Shown: in pieces, positions 51,068 to 60,390 of the stretch | Layout of the letters: each line of letters opens with the position of its first letter | Numbering within the stretch: position 1 is the stretch's first letter | From: DATAUK01 sp036268295 | GTDB taxonomy: Bacteria; Actinomycetota; Actinomycetes; JAFAQI01 | Length of the DNA: 64,000 bases | Assembly: GCA_036268295.1 (NCBI GenBank) | Contig: DATAUK010000047.1 | Location: 124,001 to 188,000, forward strand | Direction: 5' to 3' | Notes under the pieces: generated by a model | What the model was told of the DNA's origin: nothing | The model's database searches: none | The model's input: only the letters and a program-made list of their open reading frames with translations | Translations under genes and position numbers: made by a program

Positions 51068-51811
51068 ATGAACACCACCGGAGATGTCGATCTCGCCGCC
51101 ATCGGCAGCGTCCTGTCCGACCCAGCCCGCTGCCGTGTGCTGCTTGCTCTCGGCGACGGCCGCTCGCTGTGCGCGAGTGTGCTCGCCGAAGAAGCTGGGG
51201 TGACGCCGTCGACCACCAGCACGCATCTCGCCAAGCTTGTCGACGCCGGCCTGCTCACCGCCGCGACTCGCGGCCGGTTCCGCTACTTCACCCTTGCCGG
51301 CCCGCAGGTCGGCGAGCTGATCGAGACCGTCGCCCGACTCGCACCCGCGCAACCGGTGCGGTCACTCCGGCAGGGCACCAGAGCCCACGCGGTACGCCGG
51401 GCGCGCGCCTGTTACGACCACCTCGCCGGCCGACTCGGCGTCGCACTCACCGAGGCGATGGTCGAGCGCGGGATCCTGGCCGGCGACAACACCGTCAACT
51501 TCGAACGGACCAGCGACACGAGACCGGTCGGCTGGGTCCAGGGAGGTGACGGACTGACGCTGACCGCCGTCGGCCGCAAGTCGCTGACCGGCCTCGGCGT
51601 CGTCGTACCTCCTGGCGACCTGGTCCGGTGCTGCGTCGACTGGACCGAGCAGCGCCACCACATCTCCGGAGCGCACGGGCGCGCCGTTCTGGCGCGGTTC
51701 ATCGACCTGGGTTGGCTGCGGCGGGGGCCGGCCGGCCGCGCGGTCTTCATCACCGACGCCGGAGAGCAGGGCCTGGAGCGCAGTTTCGGCCTGGCCACCG
51801 CCGAGGTCTGA
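51068..51811 (+). CDS. ArsR-type winged-helix regulator with C-terminal domain
   Basis: A 247-aa regulator divergent from the aromatic cluster. The N-terminal 95 residues are an ArsR fold: LAAIGSVLSDPARCRVLLAL, then LAEEAGVTPSTTSTHLAKLV and RGRFRYFTLAG. The C-terminal 150 residues (YDHLAGRLGVALTEAMVERG, DWTEQRHHISGAHGRAVL) form an unassigned domain with Cys-Cys and His-His pairs (RCCVDW, QRHHIS) that could bind metal or a ligand. ATG 51068 is set by the TAACGT box 7 nt upstream. The inverted repeat at 51021-51048 suggests autoregulation. Confidence 0.83.
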   Translation: MNTTGDVDLAAIGSVLSDPARCRVLLALGDGRSLCASVLAEEAGVTPSTTSTHLAKLVDAGLLTAATRGRFRYFTLAGPQVGELIETVARLAPAQPVRSLRQGTRAHAVRRARACYDHLAGRLGVALTEAMVERGILAGDNTVNFERTSDTRPVGWVQGGDGLTLTAVGRKSLTGLGVVVPPGDLVRCCVDWTEQRHHISGAHGRAVLARFIDLGWLRRGPAGRAVFITDAGEQGLERSFGLATAEV

Positions 51812-51833
51812 CCATCCGTGTGAGACTCACCCG

Positions 51834-52634
51834 GTGCGCAGGCGAGCCAGCACCGTTACCGAGATCGTCGAGGCGTACGGCGATCATCCGCTGCAGGTCG
51901 GTGAGTGGTACGTCCCGACCGGCGAGGGCGCCGCTGCGACCGTTGTCCTGATCCATGGTGGCTTCTGGGGACCCAGGTATGACCGCGAGCTCGAGCACCA
52001 CGTCGCGAAGGCTCTCGCCGAGCGGGGTTATCTCTGCTGGAACATCGACTACCGCTCGGGCGCCGAGCCATGGCCGGCGACGCTGAGCGACGTTGCCGCG
52101 GCGTATGACCACCTGCAGCTCACTGCCCTTGCCGGCCGGGTGGACCGGCTGCGCGTGGCGGTGGTCGGGCACTCAGCCGGCGGCCATCTCGCTGCCTGGC
52201 TGGCCTCGCGTCACCGGCTGCCGGACGGCGCACCGGGATACAACCCGGACCTGCTTCGACCGGCGCTCGCAGTCCCGCAGGCGGGTGTGGTCGCATTGGC
52301 CCGCGCGGCTGCATCCAAGGTCGGCCGCGGTGCGCCGGCGGGGTTGATCGGTGGCTCCACGGAGCGCTATCCCGAGCGCTGGGCAGCTGCCGATCCGATC
52401 GCGCTGCTGCCGACCGGCGTCCGCTCGGTTCTCATCCACACCGAACGCGACCGGACCGTGCCGCTCTGGCAAAGCCGGGCGTACGTCGAGCAGGCGACTG
52501 CGGCGGGCGACGACAGCACACTCGAGGTCTGCCGCGGTGACCACTTCGCACACCTGGACCCGAAACGCGAGGCCTGCCAACGAATGTTCGCCGCACTCGC
52601 CACGATGGGCTCAGGCTCCGATGACTCGCAGTGA
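51834..52634 (+). CDS. Alpha/beta hydrolase
   Basis: A 266-aa serine hydrolase. The oxyanion region is LIHGGFWGPRYDRE, the nucleophile elbow GHSAGGHLAAWLAS, with a later acid region in IHTERDRTVPL and the catalytic His in GDHFAHLDP. The HGG-GHSAGG pattern fits arylformamidase/esterase-type enzymes such as kynurenine formamidase. The substrate is unknown. GTG start, 22 nt after the regulator stop. The last 24 nt overlap the convergent transporter gene. Confidence 0.82.
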   Translation: MRRRASTVTEIVEAYGDHPLQVGEWYVPTGEGAAATVVLIHGGFWGPRYDRELEHHVAKALAERGYLCWNIDYRSGAEPWPATLSDVAAAYDHLQLTALAGRVDRLRVAVVGHSAGGHLAAWLASRHRLPDGAPGYNPDLLRPALAVPQAGVVALARAAASKVGRGAPAGLIGGSTERYPERWAAADPIALLPTGVRSVLIHTERDRTVPLWQSRAYVEQATAAGDDSTLEVCRGDHFAHLDPKREACQRMFAALATMGSGSDDSQ

Positions 52635-53852
52635 CAGCCAGAGCGCCGCAGTCGAGCCGACGATCGCGGCCGGGGTGGTCACCACTCCGAGGCGAGAGAA
52701 ATCTGCCATCGTCGGCACACCCTCGACGGTGGCGACCGCCCGCCGCCACAGCAGCGTCGCCAGCGAGCCCGGATAGCTGAGGTTCGGGCCGATATCGACA
52801 CCGATCAGCACCGCGAGCGCGGGTCCGACTCCCCCAACCGCCGCGATCGGCAGCAGCAACAACGTGGCCGGAAGGTTGTTCATCAGGTTCGCCAGGACCG
52901 CTGCCACCGCGGCGACACCGAGCAGCGGGAGATAGCCGGTGCCGGACGGCACCAGGTGTCGCACGACTCGACCGAGGCCGTCGGTCGACACCGCACTCAC
53001 CACGATCCCGAGGCCGAACACGAACAGGCAGAACGACGGCGAGGCCGACCGCAGCACACCGACGACCGTCGTACGACGACCGGCCAGCCGGTAGCCGGCC
53101 AGCGCGCCGGCGCCCGCGGTGGCGACCCACACCGGCGCGACGCCTGCTGACGAGCCGACCGCGAATCCGACAACGGTGAGCCCGACGACGACGGTTGCAA
53201 CCAGCGGAAGGCGCTCGGAGACTTCGACCGCCGGCGCGAGCCGCGCCGCCGCGAAGTCCGAACGAAACACCAGACGCGCGCCGACCGTCTCGACCGCGAT
53301 CACGACCAGCCACGGCAACACCATCAGCGCGGCGAATCGCGAGAACGACAGCGGCACCAACGCAACCGCGAGCAGGTTCGTGAGGTTCGACACCGGAAGC
53401 AGCAACGACGCCGAGTTGGCGAGGTGCGCAGTGGCGTAAAGCGGCGCCCGGGCCGGCGCGCCACTCGTCCGGACCGTCGCGACGACGACGGGCGTCAGCA
53501 ACACGACAGTGGTGTCGAGCGATAGCAGCGCAGTCGTCACGGACGCCAGCACCACGACCGCGAGCAGCAGCCGCGACGGTGATCGCGAGGCACGCGCCAG
53601 CAGCCCTCCGGCGGCGCGGAAGACGCCCTCACCGTCGCAACACTCGGCGATCACCAACACCGCGGCCACAAACCCGACCACCGGTCCCAACCGATCGACC
53701 TCGGACCGAGCGGCCGTGAATGAGACGGCGCCAACTGCAAGCAGCAGTCCGACGACCGGCACCGCGACGACGACTTCCGGCAGCCCGCGTGGTCGGCGTA
53801 CGGCGACGACGAGCAAGGCGAGCAACGCAAGCAGCGCTAGCGTTTCGTGCAC
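52611..53852 (-). CDS. ArsB/CitT-type ion transporter superfamily permease
   Basis: A 413-aa permease with about ten to eleven helices. A duplicated layout is suggested by LLSLDTTVVLLTPVVVATV in the first half and VLANLMNNLPATLLLLPIA in the second. These helical-hairpin segments resemble those of ArsB, NhaD and SLC13 transporters. ANSASLLLPVSNLTNLLAV is typical of the ArsB side. Arsenite, anion or Na+/H+ exchange are all possible. GTG start 5 nt after the RNase H/CobC gene, so it is the last gene of that operon. Confidence 0.8.
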   Translation of the reverse strand: MHETLALLALLALLVVAVRRPRGLPEVVVAVPVVGLLLAVGAVSFTAARSEVDRLGPVVGFVAAVLVIAECCDGEGVFRAAGGLLARASRSPSRLLLAVVVLASVTTALLSLDTTVVLLTPVVVATVRTSGAPARAPLYATAHLANSASLLLPVSNLTNLLAVALVPLSFSRFAALMVLPWLVVIAVETVGARLVFRSDFAAARLAPAVEVSERLPLVATVVVGLTVVGFAVGSSAGVAPVWVATAGAGALAGYRLAGRRTTVVGVLRSASPSFCLFVFGLGIVVSAVSTDGLGRVVRHLVPSGTGYLPLLGVAAVAAVLANLMNNLPATLLLLPIAAVGGVGPALAVLIGVDIGPNLSYPGSLATLLWRRAVATVEGVPTMADFSRLGVVTTPAAIVGSTAALWLSLRVIGA

Positions 53853-53857
53853 GGCGG

Positions 53858-54997
53858 TCAGCGGGCCGGCGCCGTCCCGAGCTCCCCCAGATGACCGGTG
53901 TCGTTCATCAACCGCACCACCGCTGGACCTTCGCTACGCCAGTCGATGATCGACAGCGACGTCAGGTCGAGATGCAACCGGTAGATCGCGTTCATCGGCG
54001 CATCGAGCGCATCCCGCAGCATCAGTTTGATCGGCGTCACATGGGTCACCACCAAGACGGTCTTCCCGGCGTGCGCCGTCATTACTCGCTCTTGAGCCGC
54101 CGTGACTCGCTTCGCGGTCGACACCATGCTCTCGCCGCCGGGCGGCGCGACCCGCGGATCAGCGAGCCAAGCCTTCAGCTCAGCCGGCGCAGCCTTGGCG
54201 ATCTCCTGGAAGGTCGAACCCTCCCATTCGCCGAAGTTGGTCTCCCTGAAGCCGTCCTCGACCTCGAACGGCAGCCGGAGGCGCTCGGCGACCGCCGCCG
54301 CGGTCTGCTGGGTACGCCGCAACGGCGAGGACACGATCACCTCGACGCCGCAGTCCGCGAGTCGGCCCGCCACCGCTGCCGCCTGCGCCTCACCGCGCGG
54401 GGTCAACCCGATGTCGCTGTCGCCACTGAATCGCTTGTCGACCGACAGCGGCGTCTCGCCGTGGCGCAGCAGCATCGCCATGGTCGACACTCCGGCCGGC
54501 GCGCTCCAGCCGTAGAGCGAGTTGCCCGTCGCCTTCTTGACGGCTGGCTCACTGGACGAGCCGCGAGGTTCCCAGGCCCGGCCGCGCGCCTGGTCGTCCA
54601 TCGCCTGGTTGGCGAGCCGGTCAGCGTGGCTGTTGAGCTCACGACGAATGTGGGTGAACCGCACCGCAGGTAGCTGGCGGATCAGCGCCGCCGCCTGTTT
54701 CGCCAGCACCTGCATATCGGGGTGCTTGACCTTCCAGCGGCTGCTCATCTGTTCGACGACGAGCTTGGAGTCCATCCGGACCTCGACGTCCTGCGCGCCG
54801 AGCTCGATGGCTGCCTGCAGCCCGGCGATCAGGCCTCGGTACTCCGCCACGTTGTTGCTCGCGACCCCGATACCCTCGGCGACCTCGCGAAGCAGCTCGC
54901 CGGTGTCGGCGTCACGGACGAGGGCGCCGTACCCTGCCGATCCGGGATTGCCCCGCGAGCCACCGTCGGCCTCGACAATGACGCGCTGGTGCGTCAC
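53858..54997 (-). CDS. Bifunctional RNase H / CobC-type phosphatase
   Basis: A 379-aa fusion of the mycobacterial Rv2228c type. The N-terminal RNase HI domain has catalytic acids in EADGGSRGNPG, AEYRGLIAGL, MDSKLVVEQM and SHADRLANQAMD, and cuts RNA in RNA-DNA hybrids. A linker of about 35 residues leads to a histidine phosphatase with LLRHGETPLSVDKRFSG, SSPLRRTQQTA and VTHVTPIKLML. The latter half is an alpha-ribazole-phosphate phosphatase in characterised relatives (cobalamin assembly). GTG start overlaps the zinc-ribbon gene stop. Confidence 0.94.
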   Translation of the reverse strand: MTHQRVIVEADGGSRGNPGSAGYGALVRDADTGELLREVAEGIGVASNNVAEYRGLIAGLQAAIELGAQDVEVRMDSKLVVEQMSSRWKVKHPDMQVLAKQAAALIRQLPAVRFTHIRRELNSHADRLANQAMDDQARGRAWEPRGSSSEPAVKKATGNSLYGWSAPAGVSTMAMLLRHGETPLSVDKRFSGDSDIGLTPRGEAQAAAVAGRLADCGVEVIVSSPLRRTQQTAAAVAERLRLPFEVEDGFRETNFGEWEGSTFQEIAKAAPAELKAWLADPRVAPPGGESMVSTAKRVTAAQERVMTAHAGKTVLVVTHVTPIKLMLRDALDAPMNAIYRLHLDLTSLSIIDWRSEGPAVVRLMNDTGHLGELGTAPAR

Positions 54998-55737
54998 AGC
55001 CCCGACTCGTCGGTGCGGATCAGGATCCGCCGGCACTCCTCGCAACGCAGCACCTCGTCGTCCGGCGCGTCACGAAGGTGGTTCAAGTCGGTCGTGTTGA
55101 GCTGAAGGTGGCAGCCCTCGCAGCGGCCACGGTGCAACGCAGCCGCTCCGACGCCACCCGAAGATGCACGCAACTTCTCATAGCGGGCAACGAGATCATC
55201 GGGCAGCGTTGCGATGAGCTCGGCTCGCTGCGCCGTCGCCTTCTCGGAGTCGGCGTCGACCTCGGACCAGGTCGCGTCGCGCTGGACCTTCGCTGCAGCA
55301 AGTGATGTGGTGACCCGCTCCTGCTCGGCGCGCAGCGCCTTGAGCCGCCCCTCGATCGCCTCGCGTTGCTCCATGACCTCGAGCTCGGCATCCTCGAGGT
55401 CGGATTGCCGCTTGTGCAGCGAGCCGATCTCGGACTGCAGGTTCTCGAGCTCTCGCGGCGAGCCGACCTGACCATCGTCGAGACGCTTCTGATCCCGATC
55501 CAACCGGCCGCGAACAAGCTCGACGTCGGCATCGACCCGAGCCTGCTCGCGGCCGAGATCGCTGTCCTCGGTCTCAGCGCGGACGATGTCGTCGGCGATC
55601 TCACCGTCGCGGGTCTGCAGCGTCTCGATCTGCCCTAGCTCCGGGAGCGAGGTACGGCGATGGGCGAGCCGGTCGATCGTCGAGTCAAGAGCCTGGACGT
55701 CGAGCAAGCGAAGCTGGTCGGCAGATGCGGCTTTCAC
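54994..55737 (-). CDS. C4-type zinc-ribbon coiled-coil protein
   Basis: A 247-aa protein of the Rv2229c type. Residues 1-185 are a long coiled coil (LGREQARVDADVELVRGRL, QSEIGSLHKRQSDLEDAE). The end is a zinc ribbon with CEGCHLQL and CEECRRILIR. It is always found near Nif3 and the RNase H/CobC gene in actinobacteria. Its molecular role is unknown, though related coiled-coil/ribbon proteins bind RNA. Overlaps its neighbours on both sides. Confidence 0.92.
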   Translation of the reverse strand: MKAASADQLRLLDVQALDSTIDRLAHRRTSLPELGQIETLQTRDGEIADDIVRAETEDSDLGREQARVDADVELVRGRLDRDQKRLDDGQVGSPRELENLQSEIGSLHKRQSDLEDAELEVMEQREAIEGRLKALRAEQERVTTSLAAAKVQRDATWSEVDADSEKATAQRAELIATLPDDLVARYEKLRASSGGVGAAALHRGRCEGCHLQLNTTDLNHLRDAPDDEVLRCEECRRILIRTDESGL

Positions 55738-56555
55738 AGTTCCTCAGGCGAGTGGGCGTGCAGTGTCCATGGGTCGGTGACGGTGGTCGACGCCGTCGCC
55801 TCCACCGTAGTGCCAGCCGCGTGCAGGTCGGCCGCGAGGAGCTCGGCGGCGGCCGCGACCCAGGGCTGCTCGGTCGCCCAGTGCGACGCATCGATCAGGG
55901 CGATGCCGAGATCCGCCAACGTCTCCGAGCTGCTGTGGTGCTTGTGATCCGAGGTGACCAGGACATCGGCGCCTGCTGCGGCGACGGCCGGCGCCAGGTC
56001 AAGTCCGGCACCGCCGCAGACCGCGACGACGCGCACCTCGCGTTCGAGATCTCCGGCGGCTCGCACGCCGGATCGAGTGGCAGGCAACGCCCCGGCGACG
56101 GCGATGGCGAACTCACGCAGCGAGACCGGATTTGCCAGCTCGCCGATGCGGCCGAGGCCGTGCTCAACGTCGGGAGGGACCGGCCGGATGTCTTGAAGGC
56201 CAAGCACGGTCGCCAGCGCATCGCTCACGCCTGGACGGGCGACGTCAGCGCTGGTGTGGGCGACGTACAACCCGATGCCGTGGCTGATCAGCCGCTGCAC
56301 CAGGCGACCTTTCGCGGTCGTCGCCGCGACCGACTCGGTGCCGCCGAGGAACAACGGGTGGTGAGTCAAAAGCAGCTGGGCGGCTGTCCCGATCGCCTCG
56401 TCGACGATCGCCTCGACCGGGTCGACCGCGACGTGGATCCGACTCACCTCGGCGCTCGGATCGCCACAGAACAGACCGACCGAGTCCCAGTCGGCGGCCA
56501 GCCTCGGATCGTAGCGGCGCTCGATCGCGGCGACGACCTCGGCAAGCGTCGGCAT
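55734..56555 (-). CDS. Nif3-like dinuclear metal protein (GTP cyclohydrolase I type 2)
   Basis: A 273-aa member of the YbgI/Nif3 family, which forms hexameric toroids with two metals per subunit. Metal-site motifs are LLLTHHPLFLGG, YVAHTSADVA and, near the C-terminus, VTSDHKHHSS and ALIDASHWATEQ. The function is unclear in the family. ATG 56555 shares a base with the stop of the upstream hydrolase gene (TGATG). Confidence 0.92.
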   Translation of the reverse strand: MPTLAEVVAAIERRYDPRLAADWDSVGLFCGDPSAEVSRIHVAVDPVEAIVDEAIGTAAQLLLTHHPLFLGGTESVAATTAKGRLVQRLISHGIGLYVAHTSADVARPGVSDALATVLGLQDIRPVPPDVEHGLGRIGELANPVSLREFAIAVAGALPATRSGVRAAGDLEREVRVVAVCGGAGLDLAPAVAAAGADVLVTSDHKHHSSSETLADLGIALIDASHWATEQPWVAAAAELLAADLHAAGTTVEATASTTVTDPWTLHAHSPEEL

Positions 56556-57394
56556 CAGCCTGCGGCCAGCCGATCGAGTGCTGCGCGCACGCAGCCGGGA
56601 CGCTCCGTCCACGGGAAGTGACCGGCGTCGGCGACCACCTCGACCCAGGCGCCCGGGATCCGTTCAGCGGTTCGCCGGCCGCTCTCCTCGGTGGGCATCG
56701 GGCTCTTCTCGCCCATCACGATGCCGAGCGGCACCTCGATCGCCGGCAGCGATGCTTCGAGGTCAGGCAGCTGAGCGACCAGCGAGTCGTGGGCATCGGC
56801 GTACGCCGCGACCGACATCCCGTAGTCCGGCATCGGCGGCGCCGCGTCCCAATCGGCGAAGTACGCCGGCCACACCAGCCGTAGGCCATCCAGCGCATCG
56901 GACTCGGAGCCCTCGCCCGCCATCGCACGCTCCTCGAGCTCGGTCGCCAGCGCCCTCACGCCCGCCGGCAGCCGCGCGCTCAGCTCGGCCGAGAAGATGT
57001 CCTCGCCGCCGTCGCCGACTCCGCCGAGCGGGTCGAGGCACAGCACGCCGAGCAACCGGTCCGGCATCGCGGTCGCGACATGAAGCGCGAGGTGACCACC
57101 CCAGGAGTGGCCGATGACGTATGCCGTCGACCAGCCGAGAGCATCCAGCACGGTGCGGATGTCGGCGAGGTGGGTGGTGACGTCGTACGGCCCGTCAAGC
57201 ATCGACGGTGCGATTCCCCGCTGCTGGAACGCCGCGACCTTGAAACCATTGCCGATCTCGTCGGCAAGCTCGTCGAGATACCCGAACGAGAGTCCGGGCC
57301 CGCCGTGAAGCAGCACGACCGGCGGACCGTCGCCGACGACCCAACCGCTGATCTGGCCGCCGTCGACAGCAGCGGTGAACGCGTCGCCTCGCAT
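56555..57394 (-). CDS. Alpha/beta hydrolase, proline-iminopeptidase-like
   Basis: A 279-aa hydrolase. The oxyanion motif is LLHGGPGLSFGYLDEL, the nucleophile elbow IGHSWGGHLALHVA, and the catalytic His is in ADAGHFPWTERP. HGGPG with GHSWGG is the pattern of the proline iminopeptidase/tricorn-interacting group. It is the first gene of the Nif3-zinc-ribbon-RNase H operon, with a leaderless-type promoter (TAGGTT 7 nt upstream). Confidence 0.87.
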   Translation of the reverse strand: MRGDAFTAAVDGGQISGWVVGDGPPVVLLHGGPGLSFGYLDELADEIGNGFKVAAFQQRGIAPSMLDGPYDVTTHLADIRTVLDALGWSTAYVIGHSWGGHLALHVATAMPDRLLGVLCLDPLGGVGDGGEDIFSAELSARLPAGVRALATELEERAMAGEGSESDALDGLRLVWPAYFADWDAAPPMPDYGMSVAAYADAHDSLVAQLPDLEASLPAIEVPLGIVMGEKSPMPTEESGRRTAERIPGAWVEVVADAGHFPWTERPGCVRAALDRLAAG

Positions 57395-57401
57395 GTCCTA
57401 G

Positions 57402-57407
57402 AACCTA
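57402..57407 (-). promoter_or_regulatory. -10 box of the hydrolase-Nif3-RNase H operon (leaderless)
   Basis: TAGGTT on the minus strand, 7 nt before ATG 57394. Confidence 0.45.
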
Positions 57408-57445
57408 GTGGTCCGGTTGCACTCGCGATAGGAGATCGTGGGCAC

Positions 57446-58015
57446 GTGAGGCAACCCGAGCTTTGGCTGGCCCGGCACGGCGAAACCGACTGGAGCGCTG
57501 CTGGAAAGCACACCGGTCGCACCGACCTGCCACTCAACGACAACGGTCGCGCCGCCGCCCGCGGGCTGGCGACCGTCCTCGCTGGTCAGCACTTCGACCT
57601 GGTGCTGACCAGCCCACTGCAACGGGCCCGCGACACTTGCTCACTTGCCGGCTTCGGTGCGCAGTCGGAGCTCGAGCCCAACCTGCAGGAGTGGGACTAC
57701 GGCGACTACGAAGGCGTCACCACCGACGAGATCCGCGAAAGCCGACCGGACTGGACCATCTTCGATGACGGCTGCCCGGGCGGGGAGACGCTGGCCGAGG
57801 TCGGCGCCCGCGCCGATGAGGTCATCCGCCGAGTGCGAAGGACGGACGGCCGCGTCATTGCCTTCGGACACGGCCACATCCTGCGGATCCTCGCCGCCCG
57901 CTGGATCGACCTCGCACCTGTCGAGGGCGCCCGCCTGCTGCTAGGGACCGCAACCGTCAGTGTTCTCGGGTGGGAGCGAGAGACCGCCGTGATCAGCCGC
58001 TGGAACGCCGGCTGA
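57446..58015 (+). CDS. Histidine phosphatase family protein
   Basis: A 189-aa enzyme. LWLARHGETDWS holds the phospho-acceptor His, followed by GRTDLPLNDNGR, LTSPLQRARDT, LQEWDYGDYEG and a second His in AFGHGHILRILAAR. It is similar to phosphoglycerate-mutase-like phosphatases; the substrate is unknown. GTG 57446 with ggag about 11 nt upstream; the frame is open upstream over the divergent hydrolase gene. It converges with the GH65 gene, 14 nt away. Confidence 0.88.
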   Translation: MRQPELWLARHGETDWSAAGKHTGRTDLPLNDNGRAAARGLATVLAGQHFDLVLTSPLQRARDTCSLAGFGAQSELEPNLQEWDYGDYEGVTTDEIRESRPDWTIFDDGCPGGETLAEVGARADEVIRRVRRTDGRVIAFGHGHILRILAARWIDLAPVEGARLLLGTATVSVLGWERETAVISRWNAG

Positions 58016-58029
58016 CATAGCCCTGCCAG

Positions 58030-60390
58030 CTACTGGCTGGCGTGACGCTGGGCCGGCTCGCGCCCGATCGGCTGCGGCGGCGCCGGCAGCAACGGCCGCC
58101 GGGGCTTGACCGGGCGGGTCACCGGCGCGGAGTCGGTGACCACGACATCCTCACCGTCGTGGCGGAACGCGATCTCGCCCTTGTCACCCTCGTGCAGCGA
58201 ATAGACCACCTCACGGTGATCGACACTCACCCGTAGTCGCACGCCGCGCCACCTGATGCTGAAACACAGTTTGGTTATGCCCACCGGCAGCGCAGGGTCG
58301 AACTTCAGTTGGCCGCCGTGGTCACGGAGTCCGCCGAAACCGGAGACCAGCGCGATCCAGGCACCGGCGAGGGATGCCATGTGCAGACCGTCGCGACTGT
58401 TGGCGTGCAGGTCGCGGAGGTCGATCATCGCCGCTTCGTAGGCGTAGTCGTGCGCTAGCTCCAGATGCCCCACCTCAGCCGCCATGACGGCTTGGGTGCA
58501 CGACGACAGCGACGAGTCGCGGACCGTCCGCCGCTCGTAGTAGTCAACGTTGCGCGCTTTGTCCTCGGCCGAGAAGCGGTCACCGCACCAGTGCATGGCA
58601 AGCACCAGATCGGCCTGCTTCACCACCTGCTTGCGATAGAGGTCGAAGTACGGCGCCGACAGCAACAGCGGGTAACGACCCTGATATCCCTCGAAGTCCC
58701 ACACCTCGTGGCGGGTGTAGCCCTCCGACTGCGGGTGAACGCCGAGCTTCTCGTCGTACGGGATGTAGACGTCGGCGGCGGCATCCCGCCAGGTGGCCGC
58801 CTCTTCGAGGCTGACGCCCAAGCCCTCGGCCAGGTCGGGATGGCGCACCGAAGCCTCGGCGGCTGCCACCAGGTTGCGTGACGCCATCAGGTTCGTGAAG
58901 ACATTGTCGTCAGCAATCGCGCTGTATTCGTCAGGCCCGGTCACACCGTCGACATGCCAGGCGCCGTCCTGGTCGTGGTGGCCGAGCGACATCCACATCC
59001 GCGCAGTCTCAACAAGCAACTCGACGCCGCCGGATCGATCGAGCGAGTCGTCGCCGGTGGCGTTGCGATAACGCTCGACCGAGTCAGCGATGTCGGCGTT
59101 GATATGGAACGCCGCGGTGCCGGCCGGCCAGTAACCCGAGCACTCGTGGCCGCGGATAGTGCGCCACGGGAAGACCGCGCCCTTCAGCCCAAGCTTGGCG
59201 GCGTGCTCCTTGGCGAGGTCGAGAGTCGAGTGCCGCCAACGGATGACGTCGGCGGCCGCGCTCGGCTGCGTGTAGGTCAGGACCGGAAGGACAAAGCCCT
59301 CGGTGTCCCAGAACGTGTGGCCGTCATAACCGGGGCCGGTCAGCCCCTTGGCAGGGATGCAGCGCCGCTCGGCGCGGGCACCGGACTGGAGCACGTGGAA
59401 GAGCCCGAAGCGCACTGCCTGTTGGATTTCGGCGTCACCGTCGACCTCGACGTCGGCTGACTCCCAGAACTCATCGAGATAGCTGCGCTGCTCGTCGAGC
59501 AAACCGTCGAAGCCCGAGTAGCGCGCACTGCTCAGCGCCGCCGCCACCTGGTCGCGCAACGACTGGCGCGACCGCAGACTCGACCAGCCGTATGCCAGCA
59601 GCTTCACGATCTTGAGCCGCTCACCGGGACGCAGATGGGCGACCACAGTGGTCCGGCACCAGTCGTCGCGGGCGTCGATGTCGACCTCCACCCGGCCGTC
59701 ACCTTCGATGACATGGTCCATCCCCGCTGCCATCGACAGGTCGCTGGAGCGAGTGTGGTGAAGCAGGATGCCGCCGTTGTCCTGCAACGAGTGCTCGACC
59801 GCGACGAGCGGGTTGTCGAGAATGGCCGACACCCGCGGGTCTGCCTTCATGTGCGGCATCTCTTCGTTGGCGACCAGCTCGGACTGGATCACGAACCGCG
59901 CCGGAGCGTCGACCGGCTCGACGACGTACTCGATCGCCGCGACGGCCCGCTGGACGAACGACACCATCCGCCGCGACCGCACCCGCACCCGTTGACCCGC
60001 CGGTGAGGCCCAGTCCAACGACCGGGTCAGTGTGCCGGCCCGGAAGTCCAGCAACCGCTCGTGGGAGCGGAGCTCGCCGTAGCGGACGTCGAGCGGCTCG
60101 TCGTCGACGAGCACCCGGATCAGCTTTCCGTCCGTGACGTTGACGACGGTCTGCCCGGACTCCGGGTAGCCGTAGCCGGCCTCGGCGTACGGCAGCGGCC
60201 GTTGCTCGTAGAACGAGTTCAGATACATCCCGGGGATGCCGTGCGGCTCGCCCTCGTCGAGGTTTCCGCGCATTCCGATGTGTCCGTTGGCGAGCGCGAA
60301 GACCGACTCGGACTGGGCGAGCAGGTCAAGGTTGAGATGCGTCTCCCGCACCGCCCACGGCTCGACCGGGTAAGCCGACTGTTCGATCAC
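58030..60390 (-). CDS. GH65 disaccharide phosphorylase/hydrolase (maltose or trehalose type)
   Basis: A 786-aa enzyme. The N-terminal beta-sandwich runs from TLN-like NLDLLAQSESVFALANGHIG. The (alpha/alpha)6 barrel has GHTFWDTEGFVLPVLTY, FPWRTIRGHECSGYWPAG, and the catalytic acid Glu in VDGVTGPDEYSAI. A phosphate-site type segment is LASLAGAWIALVSGFGG. It uses phosphate to split an alpha-glucosyl disaccharide to beta-glucose-1-phosphate. The adjacent beta-phosphoglucomutase (ATGA overlap) supports phosphorolysis over hydrolysis. The pair corresponds to mycobacterial Rv3401/Rv3400. Confidence 0.9.
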   Translation of the reverse strand: MIEQSAYPVEPWAVRETHLNLDLLAQSESVFALANGHIGMRGNLDEGEPHGIPGMYLNSFYEQRPLPYAEAGYGYPESGQTVVNVTDGKLIRVLVDDEPLDVRYGELRSHERLLDFRAGTLTRSLDWASPAGQRVRVRSRRMVSFVQRAVAAIEYVVEPVDAPARFVIQSELVANEEMPHMKADPRVSAILDNPLVAVEHSLQDNGGILLHHTRSSDLSMAAGMDHVIEGDGRVEVDIDARDDWCRTTVVAHLRPGERLKIVKLLAYGWSSLRSRQSLRDQVAAALSSARYSGFDGLLDEQRSYLDEFWESADVEVDGDAEIQQAVRFGLFHVLQSGARAERRCIPAKGLTGPGYDGHTFWDTEGFVLPVLTYTQPSAAADVIRWRHSTLDLAKEHAAKLGLKGAVFPWRTIRGHECSGYWPAGTAAFHINADIADSVERYRNATGDDSLDRSGGVELLVETARMWMSLGHHDQDGAWHVDGVTGPDEYSAIADDNVFTNLMASRNLVAAAEASVRHPDLAEGLGVSLEEAATWRDAAADVYIPYDEKLGVHPQSEGYTRHEVWDFEGYQGRYPLLLSAPYFDLYRKQVVKQADLVLAMHWCGDRFSAEDKARNVDYYERRTVRDSSLSSCTQAVMAAEVGHLELAHDYAYEAAMIDLRDLHANSRDGLHMASLAGAWIALVSGFGGLRDHGGQLKFDPALPVGITKLCFSIRWRGVRLRVSVDHREVVYSLHEGDKGEIAFRHDGEDVVVTDSAPVTRPVKPRRPLLPAPPQPIGREPAQRHASQ